28,504 nt of DNA from Purshia tridentata (taxonomy: Eukaryota > Streptophyta > Magnoliopsida > Rosales > Rosaceae): NCBI GenBank assembly GCA_003254885.1, contig QANT01000201.1, positions 1 through 28,504 of the forward strand, in the 5' to 3' direction. A program made the position numbers and the translations under genes. How positions within the stretch are numbered: position 1 is the stretch's first letter; each line of letters starts with the position of its first letter. Under the pieces are notes generated by a model. The model saw only the letters and a list, made by a program, of their open reading frames with translations, had not been told where the DNA came from and did no database searches. Shown here piece by piece: positions 19,507 through 28,420 of this stretch.

Positions 19507-19511
19507 ATAAC
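19507..19511. repeat. Target-site duplication of solo LTR-A, left
   Basis: ATAAC, identical to 22100-22104. Confidence 0.85.
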
Positions 19512-19575
19512 TGTAACGACCCGTACTCCGTAAGGTAAAAATTTTTAATTTTTAATATGGTTTTGGGGCCAAAAG

Positions 19576-19722
19576 TTGACTTTGGATTTGGATGAGATTG
19601 GATGTTTGACTTTGGGTCCATTAGAAAGGCCTCGGGCTTACGAGTTTATAGACATGCGGCATGTCCCGTTTGGAGGGACGGTTTGAAAATTTTGTACGTG
19701 GCAAAGGACCCAAAAGTTGACT
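19576..19722 (+). promoter_or_regulatory. W-box cores in LTR-A copy 1
   Basis: TTGACT occurs at 19576-19581, 19606-19611 and 19717-19722, in the first 215 bp of the LTR, the region expected to hold the promoter. TTGAC(C/T) is the known binding core of WRKY factors. The inverted copy carries four similar cores in its corresponding part (27993-27998, 28023-28028, 28134-28139, 28164-28169, minus strand). Confidence 0.5.
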
Positions 19723-19850
19723 TTTTGAATTATAGGGCCCTTGGAGTGGACCTTGACATGGTTAGGTAGAGCTCGGCCCCACGAGTTCGTAGACACGAAG
19801 TATGCGTCAAACGGAGTTACGGTTTGTAAGTTATGTACATGGGAAGGGAG
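19631..19850 (+). repeat. Duplicated module in the 5' part of LTR-A copy 1
   Basis: CTCGGGCTTACGAGTTTATA at 19631 and CTCGGCCCCACGAGTTCGTA at 19772 begin two related blocks of about 70 bp. Both continue AGACA...GGA(G/T)...ACGGTTTG...TTTTGTACGTGG or the like, about 141 bp apart. The same pair is present in the inverted copy, so the duplication is older than the split of the copies. Confidence 0.7.
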
Positions 19851-19875
19851 TGGCAAAATTGTAAATAAAGGGACA

Positions 19876-19893
19876 TTCCAGAATTTTCTGGAA
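19876..19893 (+). promoter_or_regulatory. Heat-shock element (4 perfect units) in LTR-A copy 1
   Basis: TTC at 19876-19878, GAA at 19881-19883, TTC at 19886-19888 and GAA at 19891-19893 alternate with exact 5-bp spacing. This is the consensus bound by trimeric heat-shock factors. It lies 365-382 bp from the LTR start, just before the GC-rich leader. Confidence 0.65.
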
Positions 19894-21224
19894 ACAGCCC
19901 CTCCTCTTTTATTTCTCCATTTCTCCCCCTCCCAGCCCGCAAACCAGCCAATTCACCTACCTTGTGCGCGCGTCACCCCTCCTCTCCCCCACCCAGTCAA
20001 TTCCGACCAATACCCAGCCGCCGACGCCAGCTGCCGCGACCCCCGACGCCGACGCCAACCCCTGCGCGCGCCGCTGCACGGAGAGAAGTTTCCAGCCGCC
20101 GCAACCTCCAGTTTCCGGCCAGTTTTTCCGGCGTTCTCTTGTCATTTAGGTGGGTTTCCTCCCTCATTCTTCCTCCATTTAATTTCTCTTGGAGTTGGGC
20201 TGTTAAATTGATTTAACTGAGACATGGGAAGAAATTGGGAATTAGCCCCAAATCTGGAAATCGAAAAATTTGGGGTTTGGGGTGCGAAATTGGGGTTGAA
20301 ATTACTAATTCCCAACCTTAGGACATGTTAATTGTGGATTAGAACCATGGGCTTTAAGGAATAATGTAAGAAATTGGGAATTGGTGGATGAGAATATGGC
20401 TATTTCGGGTGATTGCTCGAAAATTTGGGAATTGATATAAATTAATGGTAATTTAGCTAATTAACATCATTTGGAAATCAAATTTGGGGTGTGGAATGAT
20501 GGGTTCGAAGGAAAAGGCGGAAATGGTGAAATTGGGGTTGAAAAAAGCTACTTTGATTGGGGGTTGGGGTTAGTCCGACCCATTAGTCGTGGAATTTAGA
20601 AATTGTCGTGGAGTTTAGACTTTATTAAGCGAGCTATTAACTTGGATGGTATAGAGAAGACTTAGATTAGCGAAACCCCAAACTTTAGATATAGACGGAC
20701 ATTTTAAGTGAGGAACTAATGACGTATTTATTGTTTTTCTTATAGGGACGACACCTGAGATTGAGGGCGACCCAGCCAAGCAACGAGACTAGACCCCTTG
20801 ACTGTGAGTGGACTTTATTTTTATTTAAAGTTTATTTTATTTTACAAGTTGAATTGTATTTATCTTGTAAGTTGTTTGGACATGAAATTCATTTGTCAAT
20901 ATTGAGTTTGAGATCTCGACCATTATTAAATGTGTTAGACGGATTGACATTTCGTATCAATTTTATTTATGTTTGAGGTTTTGTGGAAACAACTTTCAAG
21001 TAAAGTTTTCTGGAACAATTATCGAGTTCTTCATAATTTTAAGAAAGTTTTCAAATGAGTTATTTAATTTCAATGTAAATGATTGCGGACGGATGGTTTT
21101 GGATTTTACTAAGCACCCACTTAGTACCCGTCTCGGATTATGGAATTATATAGGTCTTTGGGACCCATCACGGCACACACATAGGTTTTGGGCCGTGTGC
21201 CGGGATGCTTTGCCCTTTGGGGGC

Positions 21225-21416
21225 GGCCCTGCGTGCACGTACGGCAGGTATGTTGGCCCTGCATGTGTATGACAGACCCTGGCTCTGCACATGTACGGCA
21301 GGATATTGGCCCTGCATGCGTACGGCAGGTCGTAGGCCCTGCGCATGTACGGCAGAATATTGGCCCTGCATGCGTATGGCAGGATATGGGCCCTGCGCAT
21401 GTACGGCAGGCTATAC
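21225..21416 (+). repeat. 27-bp minisatellite inside LTR-A copy 1 (7 units)
   Basis: Seven units of 26-30 bp, consensus GGCCCTGCATGCGTACGGCA followed by GGATATT or GGTCGTA, lie head to tail. Units alternate between a GCATGCGTACGG and a GCGCATGTACGG form. Each has CTGC...GGCAG, able to form a small hairpin. Because 27 is a multiple of 3, several frames stay open through the array; these are not genes. Confidence 0.92.
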
Positions 21417-22099
21417 GGGGAAATTGGGAGCGAGCGAAATATTCGTTTTAAATCTCAAGATTTTGGTTATGCGGAGAAAACCTTGGAGTTTGCATGATGA
21501 AATTTTCGTTCTTTCAAATTGAGAAATCGCAAAGTATTTTTACTAGTTATGTCCAATGAATTGTTAAAAAACATTTTAAAGCTATTTCAAAATTTCGGGT
21601 TTTAATGCAAAGTCAGTTAGGTCCTTGTATGAAATTTTTGGATAATTGTAAAAATTAATCTATTTTGTCCACTCACTGGGTTTGGCTCACCTTTTACCTC
21701 GTGTTGTTTCTTTTAAATTTCCCCCAGGTAGCTGCGGTGGTGCGGTCCAGCAGGAGAAACGTCGAGGATCTCATATATTTTGGAGACTTGTAAATTTTCC
21801 ACCCATGTCTTATTTAATTATTACTGCCTACGGTAGTTGAACCATCACGGTGTAAATGTCACAAATGTTAACGCAAGCGTTGCTTAGTTCCTTTTATTAT
21901 GAATTTGGGTCGGAGACCCCTGTTTGTGGTAGGGAAGCTGGATTAGAAGTGTTATTTACAGGTTGCTAAAGAAAGGAAATCCAGGGTTAGTCCAATTTCA
22001 GGGGAGGTTCTGCCGAATTTTCGGTAGGATTTTCCTTGACCTTGGATTCCCGTAGGGTCACCCCGAGTTCAAGGGTGGAACTCGGGGAGGGTCCTGTCA

Positions 22100-22104
22100 A
22101 TAAC
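22100..22104. repeat. Target-site duplication of solo LTR-A, right
   Basis: ATAAC, identical to 19507-19511. Confidence 0.85.
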
Positions 22105-22529
22105 TTTTCATGAATTAAATATTTAGCTCATCCTCCTCCTTAGATCTCTACCATCAATGACAATCTGAAATAGTAGCAATGGAGCTAAAGATCATCATCC
22201 TTCATCAATGGTGCAAGAAATTTCCTTGCTGAATTAATAGTCAAGGCTCTTGTTAAGTCTGCTATCCAACCCAAAGAAAGCTTGTTGATCTTCTCTCTTT
22301 CTCCCATGTATCAGATCTCTCACCTTCTCTCTCTCTCCCCCCCTCTGCCCCTCAGTCTTCACCTCTCCCCCTTTTCCTTCCCATGGCTTCCAAGCACACT
22401 CTCTCTGAATCTTTCCAACACCGGCGGTGACAATGAATCAGACCGGCGTCAGAAATGTTGGGTTTGGTTTGGTTTTTCACCACAGACAGTGGTTTTCAGC
22501 GCTGAACCAGACCAGCGCTCCAATACCGG
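22105..22529. other. Spacer with a CT-rich stretch; no gene
   Basis: 22280-22400 is rich in CTCTCTC and CCCCC. A 131-codon open frame across 22282-22677 begins in this low-complexity sequence and ends in the SINE-like unit. It shows no family features and is not called. Confidence 0.4.
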
Positions 22530-22798
22530 CGCGGCTCATGGTTTTAGCTCAGGTGAGAGCCCAACCGAACCATGCCTAGGCCTATCGGCAAGGTCCTCGT
22601 TTCAAACACCCCAGGTGCATACAATTCTTGGGGCCACCATCACCCGCTACCAACTTAGAGTTGGGGGTTTGTCCTAGCCGTCCGAATTGATGGGTCTACA
22701 AGTACCCTTGGATTAGTTGGGTCAAAGATCTAAATACCTGAGTCATAAAAAAAAAAAATTAATAATAAAAAGGAAAAAAAAAAAAAAAAAAAAAAGAA
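22530..22798 (+). mobile_element. Candidate tRNA-derived SINE with poly(A) tail
   Basis: A polymerase III A-box-like TAGCTCAGGTGAGAG at 22545-22559 is followed 40 bp later by a B-box-like GTTTCAAACACC at 22599-22610. This is the spacing of a tRNA-type internal promoter. A non-repetitive body of about 140 bp then runs into a poly(A)-rich tail from 22749. Target duplications cannot be read because of the A tracts. Confidence 0.45.
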
Positions 22799-22832
22799 TG
22801 CCCTNAAAAAAAAAAAAAAAAAAAAAAAAAAA
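22749..22832. repeat. Two poly(A) tracts with an ambiguous base
   Basis: Long A runs end near 22797 and run again from 22806 to 22832, separated by GAATGCCCT plus the only N of the window (22805). The sequence after the second run (GAGATTGCCCTTG) resembles the short separator, as if the tail and junction were duplicated or misassembled. Confidence 0.8.
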
Positions 22833-22948
22833 GAGATTGCCCTTGAAGACCACATTGATATGAACACAAGGTTGCACACATTCATGGGGGTGTCTTCATT
22901 CCATGTTCAGGACCGCCATTGTGGAACCCAAGGTGATCTTATAGGTTC

Positions 22949-23110
22949 TGACACTCCTTCTCAAGCCCATCGAATCTAAGTTGCCAAAAACCTTTAACAA
23001 AAGAAAAGAAAAACAATGGAATTTCTACCAACATTTCGGCAGAGTCTCTCCCTAAAATTTCACTATTCCAACCTATGAAGAAGAAAGAGAAACTTCTATA
23101 CAACAAAAAC
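22949..23110 (-). mobile_element. Fragment of an LTR related to LTR-A (3' end, minus strand)
   Basis: TGACACTCC at 22949 and GGAATTTCTACCAACATTTCGG followed by CAGAGTCTCTCCCTAAAATTTC (about 23018-23060) parallel TGACAGGACC and CCTACCGAAATTTCGGCAG, AACCTCCCCTGAAATT in the inverted LTR-A copy (25251 and about 25320). The similarity is partial, so it is a related family or an old copy. The limit on the right is unclear. Confidence 0.4.
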
Positions 23111-23862
23111 CACCCTAACCACAACCAAAGGGTGTTAGATCCATTAAAGTACAACAACACAATCAGTCAAGGTATTCTAGTATGGTTATTAGTATGCCTA
23201 GGCGTCTGTTGGCTTGGGCAGGTTAAAGCCCCCCCTCGTCAGCTGAGTCAAATTGTTAGCTGATAGTGAAAATTATCTTGACAATGGGGGTGGAGAAGAG
23301 AGGAAGAAGCTTGTAGATGAGAGGAAGAAGAAGACCAGAGAGGAGATAAATTAAGGAGAGGAAAGAAAGAATAGGAACTCTTTCTAGATTTAGATCTAGA
23401 AGAGGACATATCAAGTATTTAATATACAATCTAAACAAAATAAATTACACCAACATATTACCCAAATAGCTTAATCAACGGTGACTGTGGCATGGTGACG
23501 ATGGAGTGAGAAGTGAGATATGGGTTACTGGGTTAGGCTGTGAGACTGATAGGGATTTGACTAAGTTAGTTCTAATGTCGATGTCTATCTCTGGACTCTA
23601 GTGGTGGCAATGGAGATGGGTTACTAGGTTATGATGATGATGATGGGTTGAGTAAGCAAATTCGGAGTCACAGGATCAATGGTAGTGGTTGCGATTTGCA
23701 ATTTAGGGTTACTGGGTTAGGGATTGGAGATGTAGGCAATAGTATGTCTCAATGTCATAGAGGGAATTATGGAAATGGGAGAAAGAAATCAGAAATGGAA
23801 ATTGGAAGCAAAATGAAATGGGTGTTGTTTTGGGGGTTTGGAAGACTAGAAGTGTGGTTTTG
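23111..23862. other. Non-coding, nothing recognised
   Basis: Purine-rich GAGGAAGAAG text lies at 23290-23360 and GATGATGATGATGGG at about 23630. The open frame at 23648-23890 has no recognisable motif and runs into the next element, so no gene is called. Confidence 0.4.
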
Positions 23863-24484
23863 TGTCACATCCCGAACTTCGGGCATGTGAAAAAAAACAT
23901 ATAAACCTTTAATTTAAAGCTTTCCTTAATGAGCCATGTGCATACGTAAACAAAATGCAGTTGTTCAAATACATTTTCCAAAACCATTGTGCAAAGAAAA
24001 TTAAATAAATCTTGTGGTCTCACTGCCTCATCTTCTCTCCACTGTTCCTCAGCCTGCTTAACATGCAAAACAAACCCTACACCACAACCAATTGTGTACC
24101 AGGTTTAAACATAAATTTAGTAAGCACGCTCACTAGAGCTCGTATGAGTGAAATAACTTAAACATTAATAACTTCAAATATAATTCAATAAAAATATAAT
24201 CAATAATTGACAAAACCAACTTAAGTCTCAATTCATACCAAAAATCTATCAATTACCAATCAAATAAATCATTCTAGTAATTCCAATACACCTCAAATTA
24301 ATCATATAATCCTCAAATATAATAATTTTAAATCATCAACATGAGTATAAATAAACCACTTTATACTTCACTAATTCTCATCATCATCCAAAATCTCAAT
24401 AATCATCAATATCCAACTAATCACAATTAATCCCTTAAGCTGAAATTAACCTCAATAACTTCAGGATATCCAATCCTATTCCGT
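23863..24484 (+). mobile_element. 5' start of a second LTR family (LTR-B), truncated
   Basis: TGTCACATCCCGAACTTCGG is a common start of plant long-LTR retrotransposons and resembles the LTR-A start TGTAACGACCCG. Bases 23865-23890 form a near-perfect hairpin (TCACAT-CCCGAA and TTCGGG-C-ATGTGA). The following text (AGTAAGCACGCTCACTAGAGCTCG near 24120) suits such LTRs. The LTR is broken by a CACTA-type terminus at 24485, may continue at 25024-25250, and its 3' end is not found. Confidence 0.5.
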
Positions 24485-24965
24485 CACTACAAGAAAAATG
24501 TTAATACATATCAGTCAATAACTGATATCTATTGGGGTTTACGACTGATAAGAGCAGTCGTGATATCTAATGTACTTGTTTTAGATATACTGATGTCTAT
24601 AATAGTAATAGATATCTTATTTCTTAAAAATCTGATATAAAAAAAAATGGATATCAGTTTTAAGCTTTACTGATATCTTAAAAAACTAAATAAGATATCT
24701 AAGATAGTTTAAACGTCATTTTTGTTTCTATAACTGATATAAATAGTTTAAATATCAGTTTTTGTCAATTTTTAGATGTTGTAACCCCCCAAAAAAGCTA
24801 TTCCAGTATGGTTTTTACATCATATTTAAGTCTACAACTGATATTTAAGTGGTTTACCATATCATTTTTTATCTTGAACTGATATAAATGTCATATTATA
24901 TATCAATTTTCTAAAATTTTAAGATATCTAATACCTAATAGATATCATTTCCTGACTGATATTAA
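24485..24965 (+). mobile_element. CACTA (En/Spm) transposon terminus with subterminal repeats
   Basis: CACTACAAGAAAAATG at 24485 is the classic plant CACTA terminal inverted repeat. The next 480 bp hold nine exact ACTGATAT motifs: plus at 24521, 24669, 24733, 24837, 24878, 24955; minus at 24508, 24651, 24752. There are also several one-mismatch copies and GATATCT blocks. Clustered short motifs in both directions are how CACTA transposase sites are arranged. No CTTGTAGTG end is present in the window and no transposase frame, so the element is truncated or one-ended. Confidence 0.7.
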
Positions 24966-25250
24966 ATCTCAGAATATTTATATGAAATTAATAGCTGACT
25001 TCAGTGTTTTTTGCCTAAAAGTGATAAAACTAAAATTGAAATGCAAGTTCTGAAATTTCTGCAATTTAAATGCCTTCATTCTCATAACTTCCAACATCCA
25101 AATACAAAAGTATTCATATATTCATAAAAATGAATTACAATGAACCTCTAAAAGTATGGATAGCCTAAATCTATAACCCTATGATTGCATTACTACTATA
25201 AATCTTCTTTTGAAGTCATGCACAAAATTTTCATAATCCTATTCTAAGGG
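24966..25250. other. AT-rich sequence between the CACTA terminus and LTR-A copy 2
   Basis: No gene seen. CAGTGTTTTTTGCCTAAAAGTG at about 25002-25023 is a weak candidate for a CACTA right end. The rest may be the continuation of LTR-B. Confidence 0.3.
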
Positions 25251-25931
25251 TGACAGGACCCTCCCCGAATTCCACCCTGGAACTCGGAGTGATCCTGTGG
25301 GCATCCAATATCAAGGAAAATCCTACCGAAATTTCGGCAGAACCTCCCCTGAAATTGGACGAACCTTTTTTCTCCACAAGACCTGCAAATGCACTTCTAA
25401 GTTCCACAGCTCCTCTACCACAACCAAAAGGGGTCTCCGACCCAATTTCAAAACCAATTACTTAAGTTTTCATTAAGTTATCAGAGCCGCGCTACAAAAT
25501 TTGCTAAGAAGAAAAATTTACAAGATTAATTGGTTCCTACAACTTTCAAAGGTTCGCTAGACTGCCTCGACGTCTTTGGCTGTTCCACCGCTACAACCTG
25601 GGGGAAAGTTTAAAACAATAGAAAGGATAAAACTAATGAGTTAACTCAGTAAGTGGACATAAACCAAAATAAGTATTTATAAACTTTTACTTTCAAATTC
25701 CTTAGAATTTCACAAACTTTCCTTGAAATCCCCCAGTTTTAAAATAACTTTCGTAAAATCCACTGAAAACTCTGTTCTAAACTTTCGCATCTGAAATCCG
25801 TTTTGAAAACTTTGATAAATTGATAAAATTGGTCAAGCTCTCAAATATTAATTAAGAACTGAAATTTGTATCAAGCAATAATTATTTTGTAAACTGTTTC
25901 AATAAAGAAACCTCTCACCCAACAGTTACCC

Positions 25932-26246
25932 ACCGAACCTGCCATACATGCGCAGGGCCCACGACCTGCCGTACGCATGCAGGGCCAAAAATCCTGCCGT
26001 ACATGCGCAGGGCCTACGACCTGCCATACGCATGCAGGGCCAATATCCTGCCGTACATGTGCAGAGCCAGGGTCTGTCATACACATGTAGGGCCAATATC
26101 CTGTCGTACGTGCACGCAGGGCCAATGCGCAGGGCCTACGACCTGCCGTACGCATGCAGTGCCAATATCCTGCCGTACATGTGCAGAGCCAGGGTCTGTC
26201 ATACACATGCAGGGCCAATATCCTGCCGTACGTGCACGCAGGGCCG
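25932..26246 (-). repeat. 27-bp minisatellite inside LTR-A copy 2 (about 12 units)
   Basis: Same unit as in copy 1, in reverse: TGCCGTACGCATGCAGGGCC followed by AATATCC or TACGACC. About twelve units are present, one truncated near 26125. A three-unit block (TGCCGTACATGTGCAGAGCC, TGTCATACACATG(C/T)AGGG, TG(C/T)CGTACGTGCACGCAGGG) is found twice, near 26050-26122 and 26171-26246, showing block duplication. Confidence 0.92.
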
Positions 26247-27834
26247 CCCCCAAAGGGCAAAGCATCCCGACACACGGCCCAAAGCCTATGTGTGTGCCGT
26301 GATGGGTCCCAAAGACCTGTATAATCCGATAACCTGAAGGGTACTGCGAAGGGTGGTTTGAAAATCCTTTTCCCATAAATCTCTCTTTTCGTCCATAAAA
26401 CACATAACCTTTCCAAACGGGGAAACCATCAACCAACAACTATAAAATCCTTTTTCGAAAACCAAACCTTTAATATTTCAATATACAAATAAACCAAATA
26501 CGTTTACTTGAGAAACCAAAACATTCCCAAAATCTAACGGCTAGAATAAATCGTCATGAAAAATGGTTATCAAGCACCTCAAATTTATTTCCAAGTATTA
26601 ATTCTCAAACCATGCTCGAGAATCAAATAATAATTCTCAATTAATAAAATTCAATGAAAACTCAATTAAATATAAATACGAACGAAATCATGAAATTTAT
26701 AAAGAATTCATAAACCAAATTTAAGAAACGAAGTCCACTCACAGAGATAGTCTAGCCTTGGTCTCCGAATGGATCGTCCTTGGACTCGGGAACGTTGCCT
26801 AACACGAGAACGACAATACATTAGAATACCATTCAAATTACGATCGTAAAAACACATGCACATTCTAGGCCTTACGCTCCAAAATTCTAAATTTAATTAT
26901 AATCCAACTTAATTTCCTTCTCGACTCAAAACCCATGCCACTAGCTTATTTTTAATCCCGTAATTTCCTCAATTAACCTCCATTCTACCAACTTGACTGA
27001 GGATGGTCCGGATGACGTTTCGACAACCCAAAAAGTGCCTAATTTCACCCCAAAGTCACCATTTCTTCGATTTCCTTCAAACCAACTATTCTAAGCCTCA
27101 ATATATCGTTCCTAAAAACGAAAATCACGCCCAATTATATTTAAATCATCGCAGACACCTTAAATTTATAGAAATCCCGAAATGGGCATAAGCACCAACG
27201 ACCAAACTTTCAATTTCCTCAATAATTTCCTAAAATTCTCGTTCCAATCTTCGATTAGAGGTTTCTAATGACGAGAATTACCTAAAATACCCAACAATTT
27301 TATTCAATTTCAAACACCCATGCAAAACTCGAAATTAGCCTCAAATCCCCAATTTCAATCTCTTATAATTTCCCAAAATTGAACAACTAAATCATAGGGG
27401 AGTGAAAGACCATGAAAAGGGGGAGAAAACCCACCTAAAATTAAGGAGATTGGTGCCGGAATCTGGCCGGAATTGGCGAACAAATGGCGGCGGGCTGGGG
27501 CTTTTTCCGGCATCGTTTCGTGTCGGGGGACGGCGGGCTGCCATGGGGGAGCACCGAGGTGGCTGGCCGGCGGCTGGGGACTGCTTCTCGCCGCCTGGGG
27601 TCGCCGGAAATGGCTGGAGCTTGAAGCTTCAGTCGCGCACGCAGGGGAGAGAGAGAGAAAGGGGCTGGGCAGCGTCGGGAGGTGGCTGGGTGGCGATTGG
27701 CGACGTCGCCGGCGGGTCTGGGTGGCCGGAGATGGCTGGCGTCGCGCAGGGGAGAGAGAGAGGAGGGGGCGTCGGGCTGGGCTAGGCTTGCTGCCTTCGC
27801 CTGCGCGTGGAGAGAGGAAGAAATAGGGGTGATG

Positions 27835-27857
27835 GAATATTCCAGAATGTTCTGGAA
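27835..27857 (-). promoter_or_regulatory. Heat-shock element (5 perfect units) in LTR-A copy 2
   Basis: GAA 27835-27837, TTC 27840-27842, GAA 27845-27847, TTC 27850-27852 and GAA 27855-27857 alternate with exact 5-bp spacing. It lies 358-380 bp from the LTR start at 28214, the same place as in copy 1. The immediate flank differs (AATATT...AATATT). Confidence 0.68.
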
Positions 27858-27904
27858 TATTTAATACCATTTCCTCAAAATTACAAGTTTGCCCCTCACT
27901 TTGA

Positions 27905-28120
27905 ACCTCCATATTTCACAAACCGTAGCTCCAAACGATGCATGCTACGTGTCTACGAACTCGTGGAGTCGAGCTCTACGAACCCGTGTCAAAGTCAACT
28001 CTAAACCTCAAGTACTTTAAAAAGTCAACCTTGAGCTCCTTTATCACGTTCATAACTTTTTAACCGTAACTCTAAATAGCCCATGCCGCGTGTCTATGAA
28101 CTCGTGAGCTCGAGACCTTC
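27905..28120 (-). repeat. Duplicated module in the 5' part of LTR-A copy 2
   Basis: On the minus strand CTCGAGCTCACGAGTTCATA (ending near 28113) and CTCGACTCCACGAGTTCGTA (near 27973) begin two related 70-bp blocks, about 140 bp apart, as in copy 1. Confidence 0.65.
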
Positions 28121-28214
28121 CTAACAGACCCAAGGTCAAAGCTAAAATCTTGTGAGAACCAAAAGTCAACATTGGGCCTTATTATAATTCACTTAAAAGG
28201 TGCGGGTCGTTACA

Positions 28215-28420
28215 ATGTGATTGCCAGGGAAGAAAAAAGAAAAATAAAAGAAAGAGAGAGTACTGCCCGCCAGGGAAAAAAAAAAAGATAAAAGAGAGAG
28301 AGGGTGAGTGGTAGCTAGCAGGGGAAAAAAAAGAAATTAAATTAAAGAGAGAGGATGAATGGTTGGGAAAGAAGAAAAAAAATGCAGTGAGTCATGTGAG
28401 TGTGAAAGAGAGAGTAGTCA
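28215..28420. repeat. Imperfect purine-rich tandem repeat
   Basis: Four loose units of about 45-55 bp: each has (G)CCAGGGAA or CAGGGGAA, then an A-rich run, then AGAGAGAG and GTGA/GTAC (starts near 28221, 28269, 28315, 28360). No coding potential. The last 85 bp of the window are AT-rich with nothing recognised. Confidence 0.55.

Larger units (their letters stand above)
19512..22099 (+). mobile_element. Solo LTR of a long-LTR retrotransposon (LTR-A copy 1)
   Basis: This 2588-bp unit begins TGTAACGACCCG and ends GGGTCCTGTCA, with TG...CA termini and perfect 5-bp flanks ATAAC. It has no coding domains, primer site or purine tract, so it is a solo LTR left by recombination between two LTRs. An inverted relative lies at 25251-28214 and a 3' piece at 4360-4776. 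Internal layout: a 5' part with three TTGACT W-box cores and a duplicated 70-bp module, a heat-shock-type element at 19876-19893, a GC-rich leader at about 19960-20110, a conserved possible splice donor TTTAGGTGGGTTT near 20147, a 27-bp minisatellite at 21225-21416, and a 3' end with GGGTCGGAGACCCC. Long LTRs with a TGTMAC...CCCG start recall Ty3/gypsy Tekay/Del chromoviruses; that assignment is inference. Confidence 0.88.
25251..28214 (-). mobile_element. LTR-A copy 2, inverted, 2964 bp
   Basis: Read on the minus strand it starts TGTAACGACCCGCACC at 28214 and ends GGAGGGTCCTGTCA at 25251, the same termini as copy 1. All internal landmarks recur in order: W-box cores, the duplicated 70-bp module, a heat-shock-type element at 27835-27857, a GC-rich leader (about 27480-27800), the TTTTAGGTGGGTTTTCTCCC donor-like site near 27430, the minisatellite at 25932-26246, and GGGTCGGAGACCCC. 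It is longer than copy 1, partly because of the larger minisatellite. The flanks AAGGG and ATGTG do not match, so it lacks a target duplication. It has no primer site or purine tract beside it and no pol genes. Copies differ by many substitutions, so they inserted long ago or from different lineages. Confidence 0.85.

Noticed and set aside
19741..20216. Overlapping 156, 84 and 61-codon frames
   Set aside because: Same GC-rich LTR leader in copy 1; codon composition follows the GC content.
21225..21416. CRISPR-like array
   Set aside because: The units are contiguous 27-bp tandem repeats with no spacers, inside an LTR, in a plant genome.
22282..22677. 131-codon plus-strand frame
   Set aside because: Starts in CT-rich low complexity and crosses the SINE-like unit; no signal peptide, domain or intron pattern that makes sense.
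25002..25023. CAGTGTTTTTTGCCTAAAAGTG as the right end of the CACTA element
   Set aside because: Only a loose match to the inverted CACTACAAGAAAAA and no 3-bp flank match (CGT on the left, ATA on the right).
25871..26416. 181-codon minus-strand frame and similar frames on both strands over the minisatellites
   Set aside because: The 27-bp unit is a multiple of three, so open frames persist in several phases. The repeated peptide differs in each frame and has no family features.
27355..27912. 185-codon Pro/Ser/Arg-rich minus-strand frame and overlapping plus-strand frames
   Set aside because: They lie in the GC-rich leader of LTR-A. The matching region in copy 1 does not keep the frame, so it is leader sequence and not a protein gene.
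19512..28214. LTR-A copies as 5' and 3' LTRs of one element
   Set aside because: They are in opposite orientation, copy 1 has its own target duplication, and no retrotransposon coding lies between them.
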